The notes beneath the pieces were generated by a model. It was not told the DNA's origin, did no database searches, and saw nothing but the letters and a program-made list of their open reading frames with translations. A stretch of 23,466 nucleotides of DNA from an uncultured Clostridium sp. (GTDB lineage: Bacteria; Bacillota; Clostridia; Clostridiales; Clostridiaceae): positions 1 to 23,466 of the forward strand of contig UQBY01000037.1 in the NCBI GenBank assembly GCA_900539375.1. Direction: 5' to 3'. Positions 14,770 through 22,556 of the stretch are shown one piece after another. Each line of letters opens with the position of its first letter. Within the stretch, counting starts at the first letter, position 1. A program made the translations under genes and the position numbers.

Positions 14770-15165
14770 TTATCTAAAAGTAAATTTGCCCAAAGTGTCA
14801 ATTTTATCATTTTCCTTAAGAAGGACATCATAAAGACTTATGCCAAGAGCATTGCAAAGAGAAGTTAGATAGAACAAATTATTTCCCATTTCTCTTTCTA
14901 TAACTTCACGACAGTTATCACATATTTCACCTTCAATATGACTATTTAAACAATTACATAGATTGTCTATAGAATCATCCTCAGACATTCGTTGTTTACT
15001 TGCATTAATTTTTATACACCCACAGTTAGTAACAGATTTAGCAATAGCTCTATTTACTCTTGCATTTGATTCTGAATATTTAGTTAAGATATCAAGAATA
15101 CTTCTATGTCTTAATAATGAGTGGTCTACAGATTCTTGAAAATTATCAAAAATAACATCCTTCAT
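14770..15165 (-). CDS. Cys-rich protein with MazG-like C-terminus, function unknown
   Basis: A 131-residue soluble protein. The N-terminal half begins with helical, charged sequence (RHRSILDILTKYSESNARVNRAI, residues 19-41). Seven Cys follow, six as pairs: Cys48-x-Cys50, Cys70-x-Cys72 and Cys82-x2-Cys85, a pattern that suggests a metal or Fe-S site. The C-terminal stretch (about 87-128: REVIEREMGNN, LFYLTSLCNALGISLYDVL, KENDKIDTLGKF) resembles the last helices of MazG-type pyrophosphohydrolases, but the upstream catalytic EExxE is not seen, so that activity is not claimed. AGAAAGGAG precedes the ATG by 8 nt. It has a perfect consensus promoter with palindromes and its own terminator. It interrupts the usual disA-yacL order. 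Confidence 0.72.
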   Translation of the reverse strand: MKDVIFDNFQESVDHSLLRHRSILDILTKYSESNARVNRAIAKSVTNCGCIKINASKQRMSEDDSIDNLCNCLNSHIEGEICDNCREVIEREMGNNLFYLTSLCNALGISLYDVLLKENDKIDTLGKFTFR

Positions 15166-15186
15166 AATAAAAACTCCTTTCTGTCT

Positions 15187-15232
15187 ATTAACAACACTAT
15201 TAAAATAATTATAGTTTTAAACTATTGTTAAT
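15187..15232. promoter_or_regulatory. Nested palindromes over the promoter of the Cys-rich gene (candidate operator)
   Basis: ATAGTTTTAAACTAT (15211-15225) is a 15-bp palindrome with 7-bp perfect arms; it covers half of the -10 box and much of the spacer. A second inverted repeat, ATTAACAA (15187-15194) and TTGTTAAT (15225-15232), encloses it and spans from the spacer to the predicted transcript start. The placement is typical of repressor operators. The regulator is not known. Confidence 0.5.
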
Positions 15233-15237
15233 GTCAA
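15208..15237 (-). promoter_or_regulatory. Perfect consensus sigma-A promoter of the Cys-rich gene
   Basis: On the minus strand TTGACA (15237-15232), an 18-nt spacer and TATAAT (15213-15208). Both hexamers are perfect. The predicted start is near 15201, giving a leader of about 36 nt. Confidence 0.8.
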
Positions 15238-15335
15238 TAAAAGCTTTACATTCTTAATATTTATTATTTTATACTTTGTATAATAAGCAATAACAACATA
15301 AATTAATAGGGGGAGAACAAATTTAATTCTTTACA

Positions 15336-15344
15336 TGATATAAT
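15336..15344 (+). promoter_or_regulatory. Candidate yacL promoter (extended -10)
   Basis: TGATATAAT is a perfect extended -10 without a recognisable -35. It would give a leader of about 90 nt. Two other TATAAT boxes lie nearby, at 15279-15284 and 15396-15401. The latter has TTGACT upstream, but only 14 nt away. The 275-nt region 15166-15440 otherwise holds the divergent promoter and operator and no other gene that I can see. Confidence 0.4.
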
Positions 15345-15440
15345 AAAATATATTCTTATTAGCTAAGATATAGAATTGACTTTAAGAAAAAAGGGTATAA
15401 TTTTAGATAGTATAAGTAATGGTGTAAAGAAGGTGAAAAA

Positions 15441-16535
15441 ATGTTAAAAAAAATATTGAAAAGTGCATTTGCAATAATAGGAATTACTACAGGCTATATA
15501 GTTGGAGTAGCAATATTAAAACTTCCTGAAGTTCAAAATATAAATAAGTTATCTTCAAGTGTAGCTTCAGCAGCATTAATTGTTTTCTTTTGTTTATTAT
15601 TTGGTATTATGTTTTATATTATTTCCCCTAAAATATATAAAGGAATTATGATAACTATTGATTATATAGAAAAAAATATACAAAAGTTAACAATAGGAGA
15701 GATAGCATATGGGGCTATAGGTGCTTTAGTATCCTTAGCTATAGTAGGATTAGCAACAAGACCGTTAGTAAGTTTTAATAAATATTTAGGTCCTTTAGTG
15801 GTATTTTTTATAAATATAATTGCTGCATATATAGGAATGCATATAATGATAAAAAGACGAGAGGATATAAATAATTTATTAATAAATATTAGAAAAAATA
15901 CTTTTACTAGAGAGAAAAAGGTTAAAAGTAATAGCAAAACTTCTCCAAAAGTTCTTGATACATCAGTTATAATAGATGGAAGAATTTTTGATATTTGTGA
16001 AACTGGATTTATTGAAGGGCCTCTTATAATTCCTAATTTTGTTTTAGATGAACTAAGACATATATCTGATTCTGCTGATAGTTTAAAAAGAGTAAGAGGG
16101 CGAAGAGGATTAGATATTTTAAATAAAATTCAAAAAGAACTTTCTATTGAAACTCAAATATGGGAAGGTGATTTTTCAGACATAGCAGAGGTAGATAGTA
16201 AATTATTAAAACTTGCTCAAACTATAAATGGAAAAGTCATAACAAATGATTATAATTTAAATAAGGTTGCAGAAGTTCAAGGGGTACCAGTATTAAATAT
16301 TAATGAACTTTCAAATGCCATTAAACCAGTAGCAATATCAGGAGAAGAGATGGAAGTTGAAGTTGTAAAGGATGGAAAAGAAGCAAGCCAAGGGGTTGCC
16401 TATTTAGATGATGGAACTATGATTGTTGTTGAAGATGGAAAAAAACATGTAGGAAGTGTTATAACAGTAGTTGTTACATCTGTCCTTCAAACAGCAGCTG
16501 GAAGAATGATATTTGCAAAAGCTAAAGAGATGTAA
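15441..16535 (+). CDS. yacL: Membrane-anchored PIN/TRAM domain protein YacL
   Basis: A 364-residue membrane protein of the YacL family. Four hydrophobic segments lie at about 8-27, 42-62, 90-106 and 114-137. After a basic linker (150-168) comes a PIN nuclease fold with conserved acidic residues: Asp173 in LDTSVIIDGR, Glu204 in LDELRH, Asp252 and Asp270 in ITNDYNL. The C-terminal TRAM domain (about 300-358) is a predicted RNA-binding fold. The cytoplasmic half is therefore a probable membrane-tethered RNase, but no substrate is established that I know of. AAGAAGGTG precedes the ATG. It is followed 12 nt later by ispD, as in Bacillus. Confidence 0.93.
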   Translation: MLKKILKSAFAIIGITTGYIVGVAILKLPEVQNINKLSSSVASAALIVFFCLLFGIMFYIISPKIYKGIMITIDYIEKNIQKLTIGEIAYGAIGALVSLAIVGLATRPLVSFNKYLGPLVVFFINIIAAYIGMHIMIKRREDINNLLINIRKNTFTREKKVKSNSKTSPKVLDTSVIIDGRIFDICETGFIEGPLIIPNFVLDELRHISDSADSLKRVRGRRGLDILNKIQKELSIETQIWEGDFSDIAEVDSKLLKLAQTINGKVITNDYNLNKVAEVQGVPVLNINELSNAIKPVAISGEEMEVEVVKDGKEASQGVAYLDDGTMIVVEDGKKHVGSVITVVVTSVLQTAAGRMIFAKAKEM

Positions 16536-16547
16536 AGGAGAAAAGAT

Positions 16548-17216
16548 ATGGTTTCTGCAATAATATTAGCAGGTGGAAAAGGTAAAAGAATGGGTAAAGA
16601 TATAAGCAAGCAATTTATACTTGTTAAAGATAAACCTATAATTTATTATACAATTAAAAAGTTTAGTGATTGTAAGTTAATAGATGAAATAATTTTAGTT
16701 TTACCAAAGGATGAAATAGAATATTGTAAAAAAGAAGTTTTAGAAAAATATTCACTAAAAGTAGATAAAATAATTGAAGGTGGAAAAGAAAGGCAGGATT
16801 CAGTTTATAATGGGTTGAAAGCTTTAAAAAACTCTGATATAGTTTTAATTCATGATGGAGCAAGACCTTTTGTATCAGAAAAAATAATATTAGAGGGAAT
16901 AGAAAATGCTAAAAAATATGGAGCAGCAGCCCCAGGAGTAATGCCAAAGGATACAATAAAGGTTAAAGATGAATTATCTTTTTCTAAAGAAACTTTAAAA
17001 AGAGAAAGTCTTATAGCCATTCAAACACCTCAAGTTTTTAAAAAAGATATTATAGTCAAATGTCATGAAAGGGTTAGAGAAGATAATATATCTGTAACTG
17101 ATGATACAATGGTAGTAGAAAAGTATGGTTATAAAGTTTATCTTTATGATGGAGATTATACTAATATAAAAGTTACTACTCCAGAGGACTTAATACTTTG
17201 TGAATACTTAGTTTAA
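16548..17216 (+). CDS. ispD: 2-C-methyl-D-erythritol 4-phosphate cytidylyltransferase
   Basis: A 222-residue enzyme of the MEP isoprenoid pathway that joins MEP and CTP into CDP-ME. The N-terminal nucleotide-binding signature is LAGGKGKRMG (7-16) with Lys21 in SKQF. GGKERQDSVYNGL (78-90) and IHDGARPF (about 101-108) are the other family blocks, and PxDTIKVKD follows. Length is slightly short but usual for clostridia. AAAGGAG precedes the ATG. It follows yacL by 12 nt. In Bacillus ispF-gltX-cysE follow; here the proS T-box follows instead, so ispF is encoded elsewhere. Confidence 0.95.
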   Translation: MVSAIILAGGKGKRMGKDISKQFILVKDKPIIYYTIKKFSDCKLIDEIILVLPKDEIEYCKKEVLEKYSLKVDKIIEGGKERQDSVYNGLKALKNSDIVLIHDGARPFVSEKIILEGIENAKKYGAAAPGVMPKDTIKVKDELSFSKETLKRESLIAIQTPQVFKKDIIVKCHERVREDNISVTDDTMVVEKYGYKVYLYDGDYTNIKVTTPEDLILCEYLV

Positions 17217-17229
17217 GCCACTATCTATA

Positions 17230-17258
17230 TTGACATGATTTTATTAAACAGATATAAT
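17230..17258 (+). promoter_or_regulatory. Perfect consensus promoter of the proS T-box leader
   Basis: TTGACA (17230-17235), a 17-nt spacer and TATAAT (17253-17258), perfect in sequence and spacing. It starts 13 nt after the ispD stop. Transcription would begin near 17265. Strong constitutive initiation suits control by attenuation. Confidence 0.9.
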
Positions 17259-17264
17259 AAAGAT

Positions 17265-17477
17265 TATAAAAAATCAAGAAAAAGCAAGGACGAAGAATAG
17301 TAAAAATCGCTTTTCAGAGAGGAAATCCTAGGCTGTAAGATTTCCAATAGATTTTGAACCAGCTTCTGAGTAATAGGTAAAAACTATCGGTTTAACACCG
17401 TTATCATTAATAGAGATAAAAATTAGGTGGTACCGCGACTAAAATTCGCCCTATAAACATAGGGGCGAATTTTTTTT
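17265..17477 (+). promoter_or_regulatory. Proline-specific T-box riboswitch
   Basis: The conserved T-box AGGTGGTACCGCG is at 17425-17437, including the TGGT (17428-17431) that pairs with the ACCA end of uncharged tRNA. The stem I specifier region reads TTTTGAA-CCA-GCTTCTGAG, placing a CCA proline codon at 17359-17361. The AGAGAGGAAA and GGTAAAAA-type leader blocks are present. Uncharged tRNA-Pro(UGG) should stabilise the antiterminator and allow proS transcription when proline is scarce. The specifier agrees with the gene downstream. Confidence 0.95.
17442..17477 (+). terminator. T-box attenuator terminator
   Basis: AAATTCGCCCTAT (17442-17454) and ATAGGGGCGAATTT (17459-17472) pair with one bulged G around AAAC, followed by an eight-T run to 17477. 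The antiterminator formed around the T-box sequence competes for the 5' arm. Confidence 0.95.
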
Positions 17478-17537
17478 CTGTAGTAAAGTATATATTAAAA
17501 ATATAAATTTTTAAGCAAAAATGGAGGAAAAATAATT

Positions 17538-19253
17538 ATGAAAATGTCAAATATGTTAGTTCTAACATTAAGAGAAGTTCCAGCAGAGGCAGAGATAGCA
17601 AGTCACAAGCTAATGTTAAGAGCAGGAATGATGAGAAAAATGGCTTCAGGAATATATAATTATATGCCTTTAGGACTAAAAGCATTAAAAAATGTAGAAA
17701 ATATAATAAGAGAAGAAATGGATAAAGCAGGAGCTCAAGAATTTTTAGCTTCAGCAATACTTCCAGCTGAATTATGGCAAGAATCTGGAAGATGGGATGT
17801 ATATGGAGATGAAATGTTTAGATTAAAAGATAGAAATAATAGAGATTTCTGTCTTGGGCCAACTCATGAAGAAGTATTTACTGATATAGCTAGAAACGAA
17901 ATTAAATCATATAAACAACTTCCAGTAAACTTATATCAAATACAAACTAAGTATAGAGATGAAAGAAGACCAAGATTTGGAGTTATGAGAAGTAGAGAAT
18001 TCGTTATGAAAGATGCTTATAGCTTTGATAAAGACCAAGCAGGATTAGATAAATCATTTGATAATATGCACGATACATATGTAAGAATCTTTAATAGGTG
18101 TGGATTAGATGCTAAGTGTGTTGCAGCAGATTCAGGTGCAATTGGAGGTTCAAATTCTGCAGAATTTATGGTTAAATCTGAAGTTGGAGAAGATGATGTT
18201 GTATTCTGTAGTTGTTGTAATTATGCAGCTAATATAGAAAAAGCACCATCTACTCCAGAAAAGGCTGAAAAGGAAGAATTAAAAGAAGTTAAAAAAGTAG
18301 AAACTCCAAATGTTAAAACAATAGAAGATTTAGTTAAATTTTTTAATACTACAGAGAAAAAATTTGCAAAAACATTAATATTTAATGTTGATGAAAAGAT
18401 TGTAGCTGTAATGGTTAGAGGAGATAGAGAAGTAAATGAAGTTAAAGTAACAAATGCTTTAGGTGGAGCAATAAACTTTGAAATGGCATCTCCAGAGGAA
18501 GTATTTAATGCAACTTCAGCTAAAATAGGTTTTGCAGGTCCAATAGGAATTAAAGTAGATGAATTATTAGTAGATGAAGAAGTAACAATGATGTATAATT
18601 TCGTTGTAGGAGCTAATGAAACAGGATTCCATTTAGAAAATGTAAACTATGGAAGAGATTTTGAAGGAAAGGTAGGAGACTTTAGAAACGTAACTGCTGG
18701 AGAAAAGTGTCCAGAATGTGGAGGAGAAGTAACTATTTCTAGAGGAACAGAAGTAGGTCATATCTTTAAGCTTGGAACAAAATATTCTAAAGCAATGAAA
18801 GCTAACTTCATAGATGAAAATGGTAAAGAACAACCATTCTTAATGGGATGTTATGGTATAGGTGTAACAAGAACTTTAGCTTCAATAATTGAACAACATA
18901 ATGATGAAAATGGAATTATATGGCCACTAGCAGTAGCTCCATATCATGTTTCAGTAGTACCTGTAAATATAAAAGATGCTGAACAAATGAAAATAGCAGA
19001 AGAAATTTATAATAAACTTCAAGAAATGGGTGTAGAAGTTTTATTAGATGATAGAAATGAAAGAGCCGGTGTTAAATTTAAAGACTCTGAAATAATGGGA
19101 ATACCAATGAGAATTACAGTAGGTAAGAAAATTAATGAAGGAGAAGTAGAATTTAAACTAAGAGCTGGTGGAGACAATGAAGTTATAAAGATAGAAGAAG
19201 TTTATAACAAGGTAAAAGCAGAGTTTGAAAAAAATAACCTAAAAATAAAATAA
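17538..19253 (+). CDS. proS: Prolyl-tRNA synthetase, bacterial type with editing domain
   Basis: A 571-residue class II synthetase that charges tRNA-Pro. Motif 1 covers about 40-70. Motif 2 is YRDERRPRFGVMRSREFVMKD (139-159, conserved Arg residues visible). The INS editing domain lies between about 225 and 385, with Lys279 in FAKTLIF, the residue needed to deacylate Ala-tRNA-Pro in the family. Motif 3 is MGCYGIGVTRTL (436-447). The C-terminal anticodon-binding domain follows from about 465. TGGAGG lies upstream of the ATG. Expression is controlled by the proline T-box. It is followed 17 nt later by cysS, which probably shares the transcript. Confidence 0.98.
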   Translation: MKMSNMLVLTLREVPAEAEIASHKLMLRAGMMRKMASGIYNYMPLGLKALKNVENIIREEMDKAGAQEFLASAILPAELWQESGRWDVYGDEMFRLKDRNNRDFCLGPTHEEVFTDIARNEIKSYKQLPVNLYQIQTKYRDERRPRFGVMRSREFVMKDAYSFDKDQAGLDKSFDNMHDTYVRIFNRCGLDAKCVAADSGAIGGSNSAEFMVKSEVGEDDVVFCSCCNYAANIEKAPSTPEKAEKEELKEVKKVETPNVKTIEDLVKFFNTTEKKFAKTLIFNVDEKIVAVMVRGDREVNEVKVTNALGGAINFEMASPEEVFNATSAKIGFAGPIGIKVDELLVDEEVTMMYNFVVGANETGFHLENVNYGRDFEGKVGDFRNVTAGEKCPECGGEVTISRGTEVGHIFKLGTKYSKAMKANFIDENGKEQPFLMGCYGIGVTRTLASIIEQHNDENGIIWPLAVAPYHVSVVPVNIKDAEQMKIAEEIYNKLQEMGVEVLLDDRNERAGVKFKDSEIMGIPMRITVGKKINEGEVEFKLRAGGDNEVIKIEEVYNKVKAEFEKNNLKIK

Positions 19254-19270
19254 TTTAGGAGGTATAGGAA

Positions 19271-20677
19271 ATGAAACTATATAATACTCTTACTAGAAAA
19301 AAAGAAGAATTTGTACCATTAGTACCTGGAGAAGTTAAGATGTATGTATGTGGTCCAACAGTATACAATTTTTTTCATATAGGTAATGGAAGAACTTTTA
19401 TAGTTTTTGATACTATAAGAAGATATCTTGAGTATAGAGGTTATAAAGTAAAATTTATTCAAAACTTTACTGATATTGATGATAAAATGATAAAAAGAGC
19501 AAATGAAGAAAATATAACAGTAAAGGAAGTTGGAGATAAATATATTAAAGAATACTATACAGATGCAGATGCTCTTAATATAGAAAGAGCAACAGTAAAT
19601 CCAAGAGCAACTGAATACATTGGTGATATTATAAAATTTGTATCAGCTCTTATAGAAAAAGGATATGCATATGAAGTAGATGGAGATGTTTATTTTAGAA
19701 CAAAGAAGTTTAAAGATTATGGAAAGTTATCTGGAAAGAATCTTGAAGAACTTCAAGTAGGTGCTAGTCAAAGGGTAAGTTTAGATGAAAGAAAAGAAGA
19801 CCCAATGGATTTTGCAATATGGAAGGCACAAAAGCCGGGAGAACCTGCATGGAAATGTCCTTGGGGTATGGGAAGACCAGGGTGGCATATAGAATGTTCA
19901 TGTATGGCAAAAAAATTACTTGGAGATACTATAGATATTCATGCTGGAGGTATGGATTTAGAGTTTCCTCATCATGAAAATGAAATTGCACAAAGTGAAG
20001 CATTAACAGGAAAAACATTTGCAAATTACTGGCTTCATTCAGCCTATGTAATGGTAGATAAACAAAAAATGTCTAAGTCATTAAATAACTTCTTTACTGC
20101 AAGAGATGTTTTAAAAAAATATGATTCAGATGTAATAAGATTTTTTATGTTATCTGCACATTATAGAACACAAATAAACTATAGCAAAGAATTATTAGAT
20201 TCAGCTAAAGCTTCAGTAGAAAGACTATATAACACTATAGGAAATTTAGAAAATCTTATAGATGAAGTATCTAGAGAAGATATGAATGAAGAAGAAAAAG
20301 AATATATAAATTCTCTAAATAAATATAGAGAAAAATATATTCAAAAGATGGATGATGATTTTAATACAGCAGATGCAATTACTGTATTGTTTGAATTATC
20401 TAAAGACTTAAATACAAATTTAAATATAAATTCATCTAAAGAAGTTTTATCTAAAGCATTAGAAGTTCTTAGAGAATTAGGAGCACCTCTTGGAATCCTT
20501 CAAAAATCAACTAAAGGAAGCTTAGAAGATGAAGTTGAAACTTTAATAGAAGCTAGACAAAAAGCTAGAAAAGAAAGAGATTTTGCTATGGCAGATAAAA
20601 TAAGAGATGATTTAAAAGCAAGAGGTATAATACTTGAAGACACACCACAGGGTGTAAGATGGAAAAAGGTTAATTAA
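19271..20677 (+). CDS. cysS: Cysteinyl-tRNA synthetase
   Basis: A 468-residue monomeric class I synthetase. The HIGH motif is HIGN (36-39) in FFHIGNGRTF. Zinc ligands that select cysteine are visible as Cys27, Cys209 in WHIECSC, His234 and Glu238 in HHENEIAQSE. KMSKS is at 266-270. The C-terminal helical anticodon-binding region ends in a basic KARKERDFAMADKIRDDLKARG block (about 433-454) typical of the family. AGGAGG lies upstream of the ATG. It sits between proS and mrnC and so may be under the proS T-box. A short hairpin terminator follows it. The matching tRNA-Cys gene lies at the start of the window. Confidence 0.98.
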   Translation: MKLYNTLTRKKEEFVPLVPGEVKMYVCGPTVYNFFHIGNGRTFIVFDTIRRYLEYRGYKVKFIQNFTDIDDKMIKRANEENITVKEVGDKYIKEYYTDADALNIERATVNPRATEYIGDIIKFVSALIEKGYAYEVDGDVYFRTKKFKDYGKLSGKNLEELQVGASQRVSLDERKEDPMDFAIWKAQKPGEPAWKCPWGMGRPGWHIECSCMAKKLLGDTIDIHAGGMDLEFPHHENEIAQSEALTGKTFANYWLHSAYVMVDKQKMSKSLNNFFTARDVLKKYDSDVIRFFMLSAHYRTQINYSKELLDSAKASVERLYNTIGNLENLIDEVSREDMNEEEKEYINSLNKYREKYIQKMDDDFNTADAITVLFELSKDLNTNLNINSSKEVLSKALEVLRELGAPLGILQKSTKGSLEDEVETLIEARQKARKERDFAMADKIRDDLKARGIILEDTPQGVRWKKVN

Positions 20678-20689
20678 AAATAGATTATA

Positions 20690-20713
20690 GGCTGCAATTT
20701 TGCAGCCTTTTTT
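20690..20713 (+). terminator. Hairpin with T-run between cysS and mrnC
   Basis: GGCTGCA (20690-20696) pairs with TGCAGCC (20701-20707) around ATTT, followed by six T. The mrnC ribosome binding site AAAGGAG starts at the next base, with the ATG 12 nt after the T-run. Since no promoter is evident for mrnC, it probably acts as a partial terminator that lowers downstream expression. Confidence 0.75.
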
Positions 20714-20725
20714 AAAGGAGAAGTA

Positions 20726-21145
20726 ATGTTAGAAGATTTTAGAGTAAGAGAATTTACTAAAGAAGAGGCAAAAAGATTAAATCCACTTCAACTAGCATTA
20801 ATAGGAGATGGAGTTTATGAAGTTTTTATAAGAACTTATATTTTATCCACTAATACAAATTTATCAGCCCATAAAATTCATAAAGAAGCTATAATATTTG
20901 TAAAAGCAAAAGGGCAATCAGATATAATGCATATAGTAGAAGAAGAACTTTCAGAAGAAGAATTATATATATATAAAAGAGGAAGAAATGCAAAGTCTCC
21001 AACAGTTCCTAAAAATGCAGATGTAAGAGACTATAGAACAGCAACAGGTTTTGAGGCATTAGTAGGGTACTTGTATTTAATTGGAGATAAGAAACGCTTA
21101 GAATATATTTTTAATAGAGCTTTGGAGGTTTTAGGTAATGAGTAA
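20726..21145 (+). CDS. mrnC: Mini-ribonuclease 3
   Basis: A 139-residue RNase III-like enzyme without a double-stranded RNA-binding domain; in B. subtilis it matures 23S rRNA ends. The catalytic helix ALIGDGVYEVFIR (24-36) carries Asp28. The second acidic cluster TGFEALVGYLYL (107-118) has Glu110. RGRNAKSPTVPKNADVRDYR (85-104) is the conserved Mini-III loop. AAAGGAG lies just after the preceding T-run. Its last 8 nt overlap the start of rlmB (ATGAGTAA), so translation is coupled. Confidence 0.95.
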   Translation: MLEDFRVREFTKEEAKRLNPLQLALIGDGVYEVFIRTYILSTNTNLSAHKIHKEAIIFVKAKGQSDIMHIVEEELSEEELYIYKRGRNAKSPTVPKNADVRDYRTATGFEALVGYLYLIGDKKRLEYIFNRALEVLGNE

Positions 21146-21956
21146 AAGAGAGCTAAATAAAAAAAATATACAAAAAGATAGAAAATTTTCAGAATCAAAA
21201 ACAAGAAATGTAATTGAAGAAAGAGAAGATATAATAGCAGGAAGAAATGCTGTTATGGAGGCAATAAAAGGAAACAGAACAATTGAAGCCTTGTATATAA
21301 CAACAGGGCAAACAGAAGGTTCTATAAATGCAATAAAAAAGTTAGCTAGAGAAAAGAAGTTAGTTATAAAAGAAGTTGATAAAAAGAAATTAGATTCTTT
21401 AAGTGGAGGAGCTGTACATCAAGGTGTTGTAGCATTAGTAACTCCATATAAATATTATGAAGTATCTGAAATAATTGAATATGCAAAAGAAAAGGGAGAA
21501 GCGCCTTTTATAGTTATATTAGATGAACTTGAAGACCCGCATAACTTAGGTTCAATAATAAGAACAGCAGAACTTTGTGGAGTTCATGGAATTATAATTC
21601 CAAAAAGAAGAAATGTTGGAATAACAACAACTGTATATAGAGCATCTGTAGGTGCTATTGAACATGTAAAAGTAGCAAAAGTAACTAATATAAATGCAAC
21701 TATAGATGAGCTTAAAGAACAAGGTATATGGGTATATGGTGCAGATATTGCAGGAGATGAATATAGCTATGAAGTAGATTTTTCAGGACCATGTGCATTA
21801 ATTATAGGAAATGAAGGAAAGGGTATTGCAAAACTTACATTAAAAAAATGTGATAAGTTAGTTAAAATTCCAATGGTGGGTAAAATAAACTCTTTAAATG
21901 CTTCTGTAGCAGGTGGTATAATGATGTATGAAGTCTTAAAAGGACGATTAAAATAA
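21138..21956 (+). CDS. rlmB: 23S rRNA (guanosine-2'-O-)-methyltransferase RlmB-type (SpoU family)
   Basis: A 272-residue SPOUT methyltransferase. A basic N-terminal tail (1-28) precedes the substrate-binding L30e-like domain (30-105). The SpoU motifs follow: LDELEDPHNLGSIIRTAE (128-145) with the catalytic Arg142, IIGNEGKGI (222-230), and KINSLNASVAGGIMMYE (249-265), which form the knotted AdoMet site. It is expected to methylate G2251 of 23S rRNA, by family. GGAGG inside the end of mrnC precedes the ATG. Placement after mrnC is conserved. Other TrmH-family targets cannot be excluded. Confidence 0.93.
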   Translation: MSKRELNKKNIQKDRKFSESKTRNVIEEREDIIAGRNAVMEAIKGNRTIEALYITTGQTEGSINAIKKLAREKKLVIKEVDKKKLDSLSGGAVHQGVVALVTPYKYYEVSEIIEYAKEKGEAPFIVILDELEDPHNLGSIIRTAELCGVHGIIIPKRRNVGITTTVYRASVGAIEHVKVAKVTNINATIDELKEQGIWVYGADIAGDEYSYEVDFSGPCALIIGNEGKGIAKLTLKKCDKLVKIPMVGKINSLNASVAGGIMMYEVLKGRLK

Positions 21957-21971
21957 AGAAGAGGGATATTT

Positions 21972-22484
21972 TTGAAGATACTATTTGTTGATGGGTATAA
22001 TGTTATAAATAGCTGGCCAAATTTAAAAATGAATAAAGATGAAGATTTTGATGGTGTTAGAAAATCGCTAACAGACTCAATGCATACATATGCAGTTTAT
22101 AATAACTACAAAGTAATAATTGTTTTTGATGCATATAAAGTTAATGGGAGTATTGAAAAAACTGAAGTTGTAAATAAAAATTTAGAAATAGTATTTACTA
22201 AAGAAGGGGAAACTGCTGATAGCTATATAGAAAGAAAGGTTCATGAAATTGGAAAAAGATATGAAGTTTGTGTTGTTACTTCTGATGGCTTAGAGCAACA
22301 AACAATTTTTCATGGAGGTGCAAGTAGAGTATCATCTATTGAATTTTATAATGAAATAAAAGCAATGGAAAAAACTATAAAAGCGGAAAATAAACCTAAC
22401 AAAATTCAAAATAAAAATCATCTTCAAGATAATATAAATAATGATGTTCTTAAAAAATTAGAAGAAATTCGAAGAAGTAAGTGA
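21972..22484 (+). CDS. rae1: NYN-domain ribosome-dependent mRNA endonuclease Rae1 (YacP)
   Basis: A 170-residue homologue of B. subtilis YacP/Rae1, an endonuclease that enters the ribosomal A site and cuts particular mRNAs in frame. The PIN-like core shows ILFVDGYNVINSW (3-15) with Asp7 and Asn10, and VVTSDGLEQQ in the middle with a conserved Asp; SIEFYNEI (137-144) is the typical C-terminal block. Length equals the Bacillus protein. The start is TTG (21972) with AGAGGG upstream; the first internal ATG would remove the catalytic Asp. It is 15 nt after rlmB and upstream of sigH, the conserved order. Confidence 0.92.
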   Translation: MKILFVDGYNVINSWPNLKMNKDEDFDGVRKSLTDSMHTYAVYNNYKVIIVFDAYKVNGSIEKTEVVNKNLEIVFTKEGETADSYIERKVHEIGKRYEVCVVTSDGLEQQTIFHGGASRVSSIEFYNEIKAMEKTIKAENKPNKIQNKNHLQDNINNDVLKKLEEIRRSK

Positions 22485-22490
22485 AAAGGT

Positions 22491-22518
22491 TTGACTAAAA
22501 TATTCTACAATGTATAAT
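22491..22518 (+). promoter_or_regulatory. sigH promoter
   Basis: TTGACT (22491-22496), a 16-nt spacer and a perfect TATAAT (22513-22518). Transcription would start near 22525, about 32 nt before the sigH start. It lies directly after the rae1 stop, so sigH can be expressed independently of the upstream operon. Confidence 0.75.
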
Positions 22519-22556
22519 AAAGGATATAAATTAGTTTAAATTCGGAGGGCAAGTAG

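Noticed and set aside
15376..15401. TTGACT and TATAAT before yacL as a sigma-A promoter
   Set aside because: The spacer is only 14 nt, too short for normal recognition, so it is not listed as a promoter.
15662..15937. Minus-strand hydrophobic frame of 91 codons
   Set aside because: It is antisense to the membrane segments of yacL; the hydrophobicity is the mirror of those codons.
17536..17757. Minus-strand Leu-rich frame opposite the proS start
   Set aside because: It is antisense to conserved ProRS sequence and the Leu-rich translation is an artefact of A/T-rich codons.
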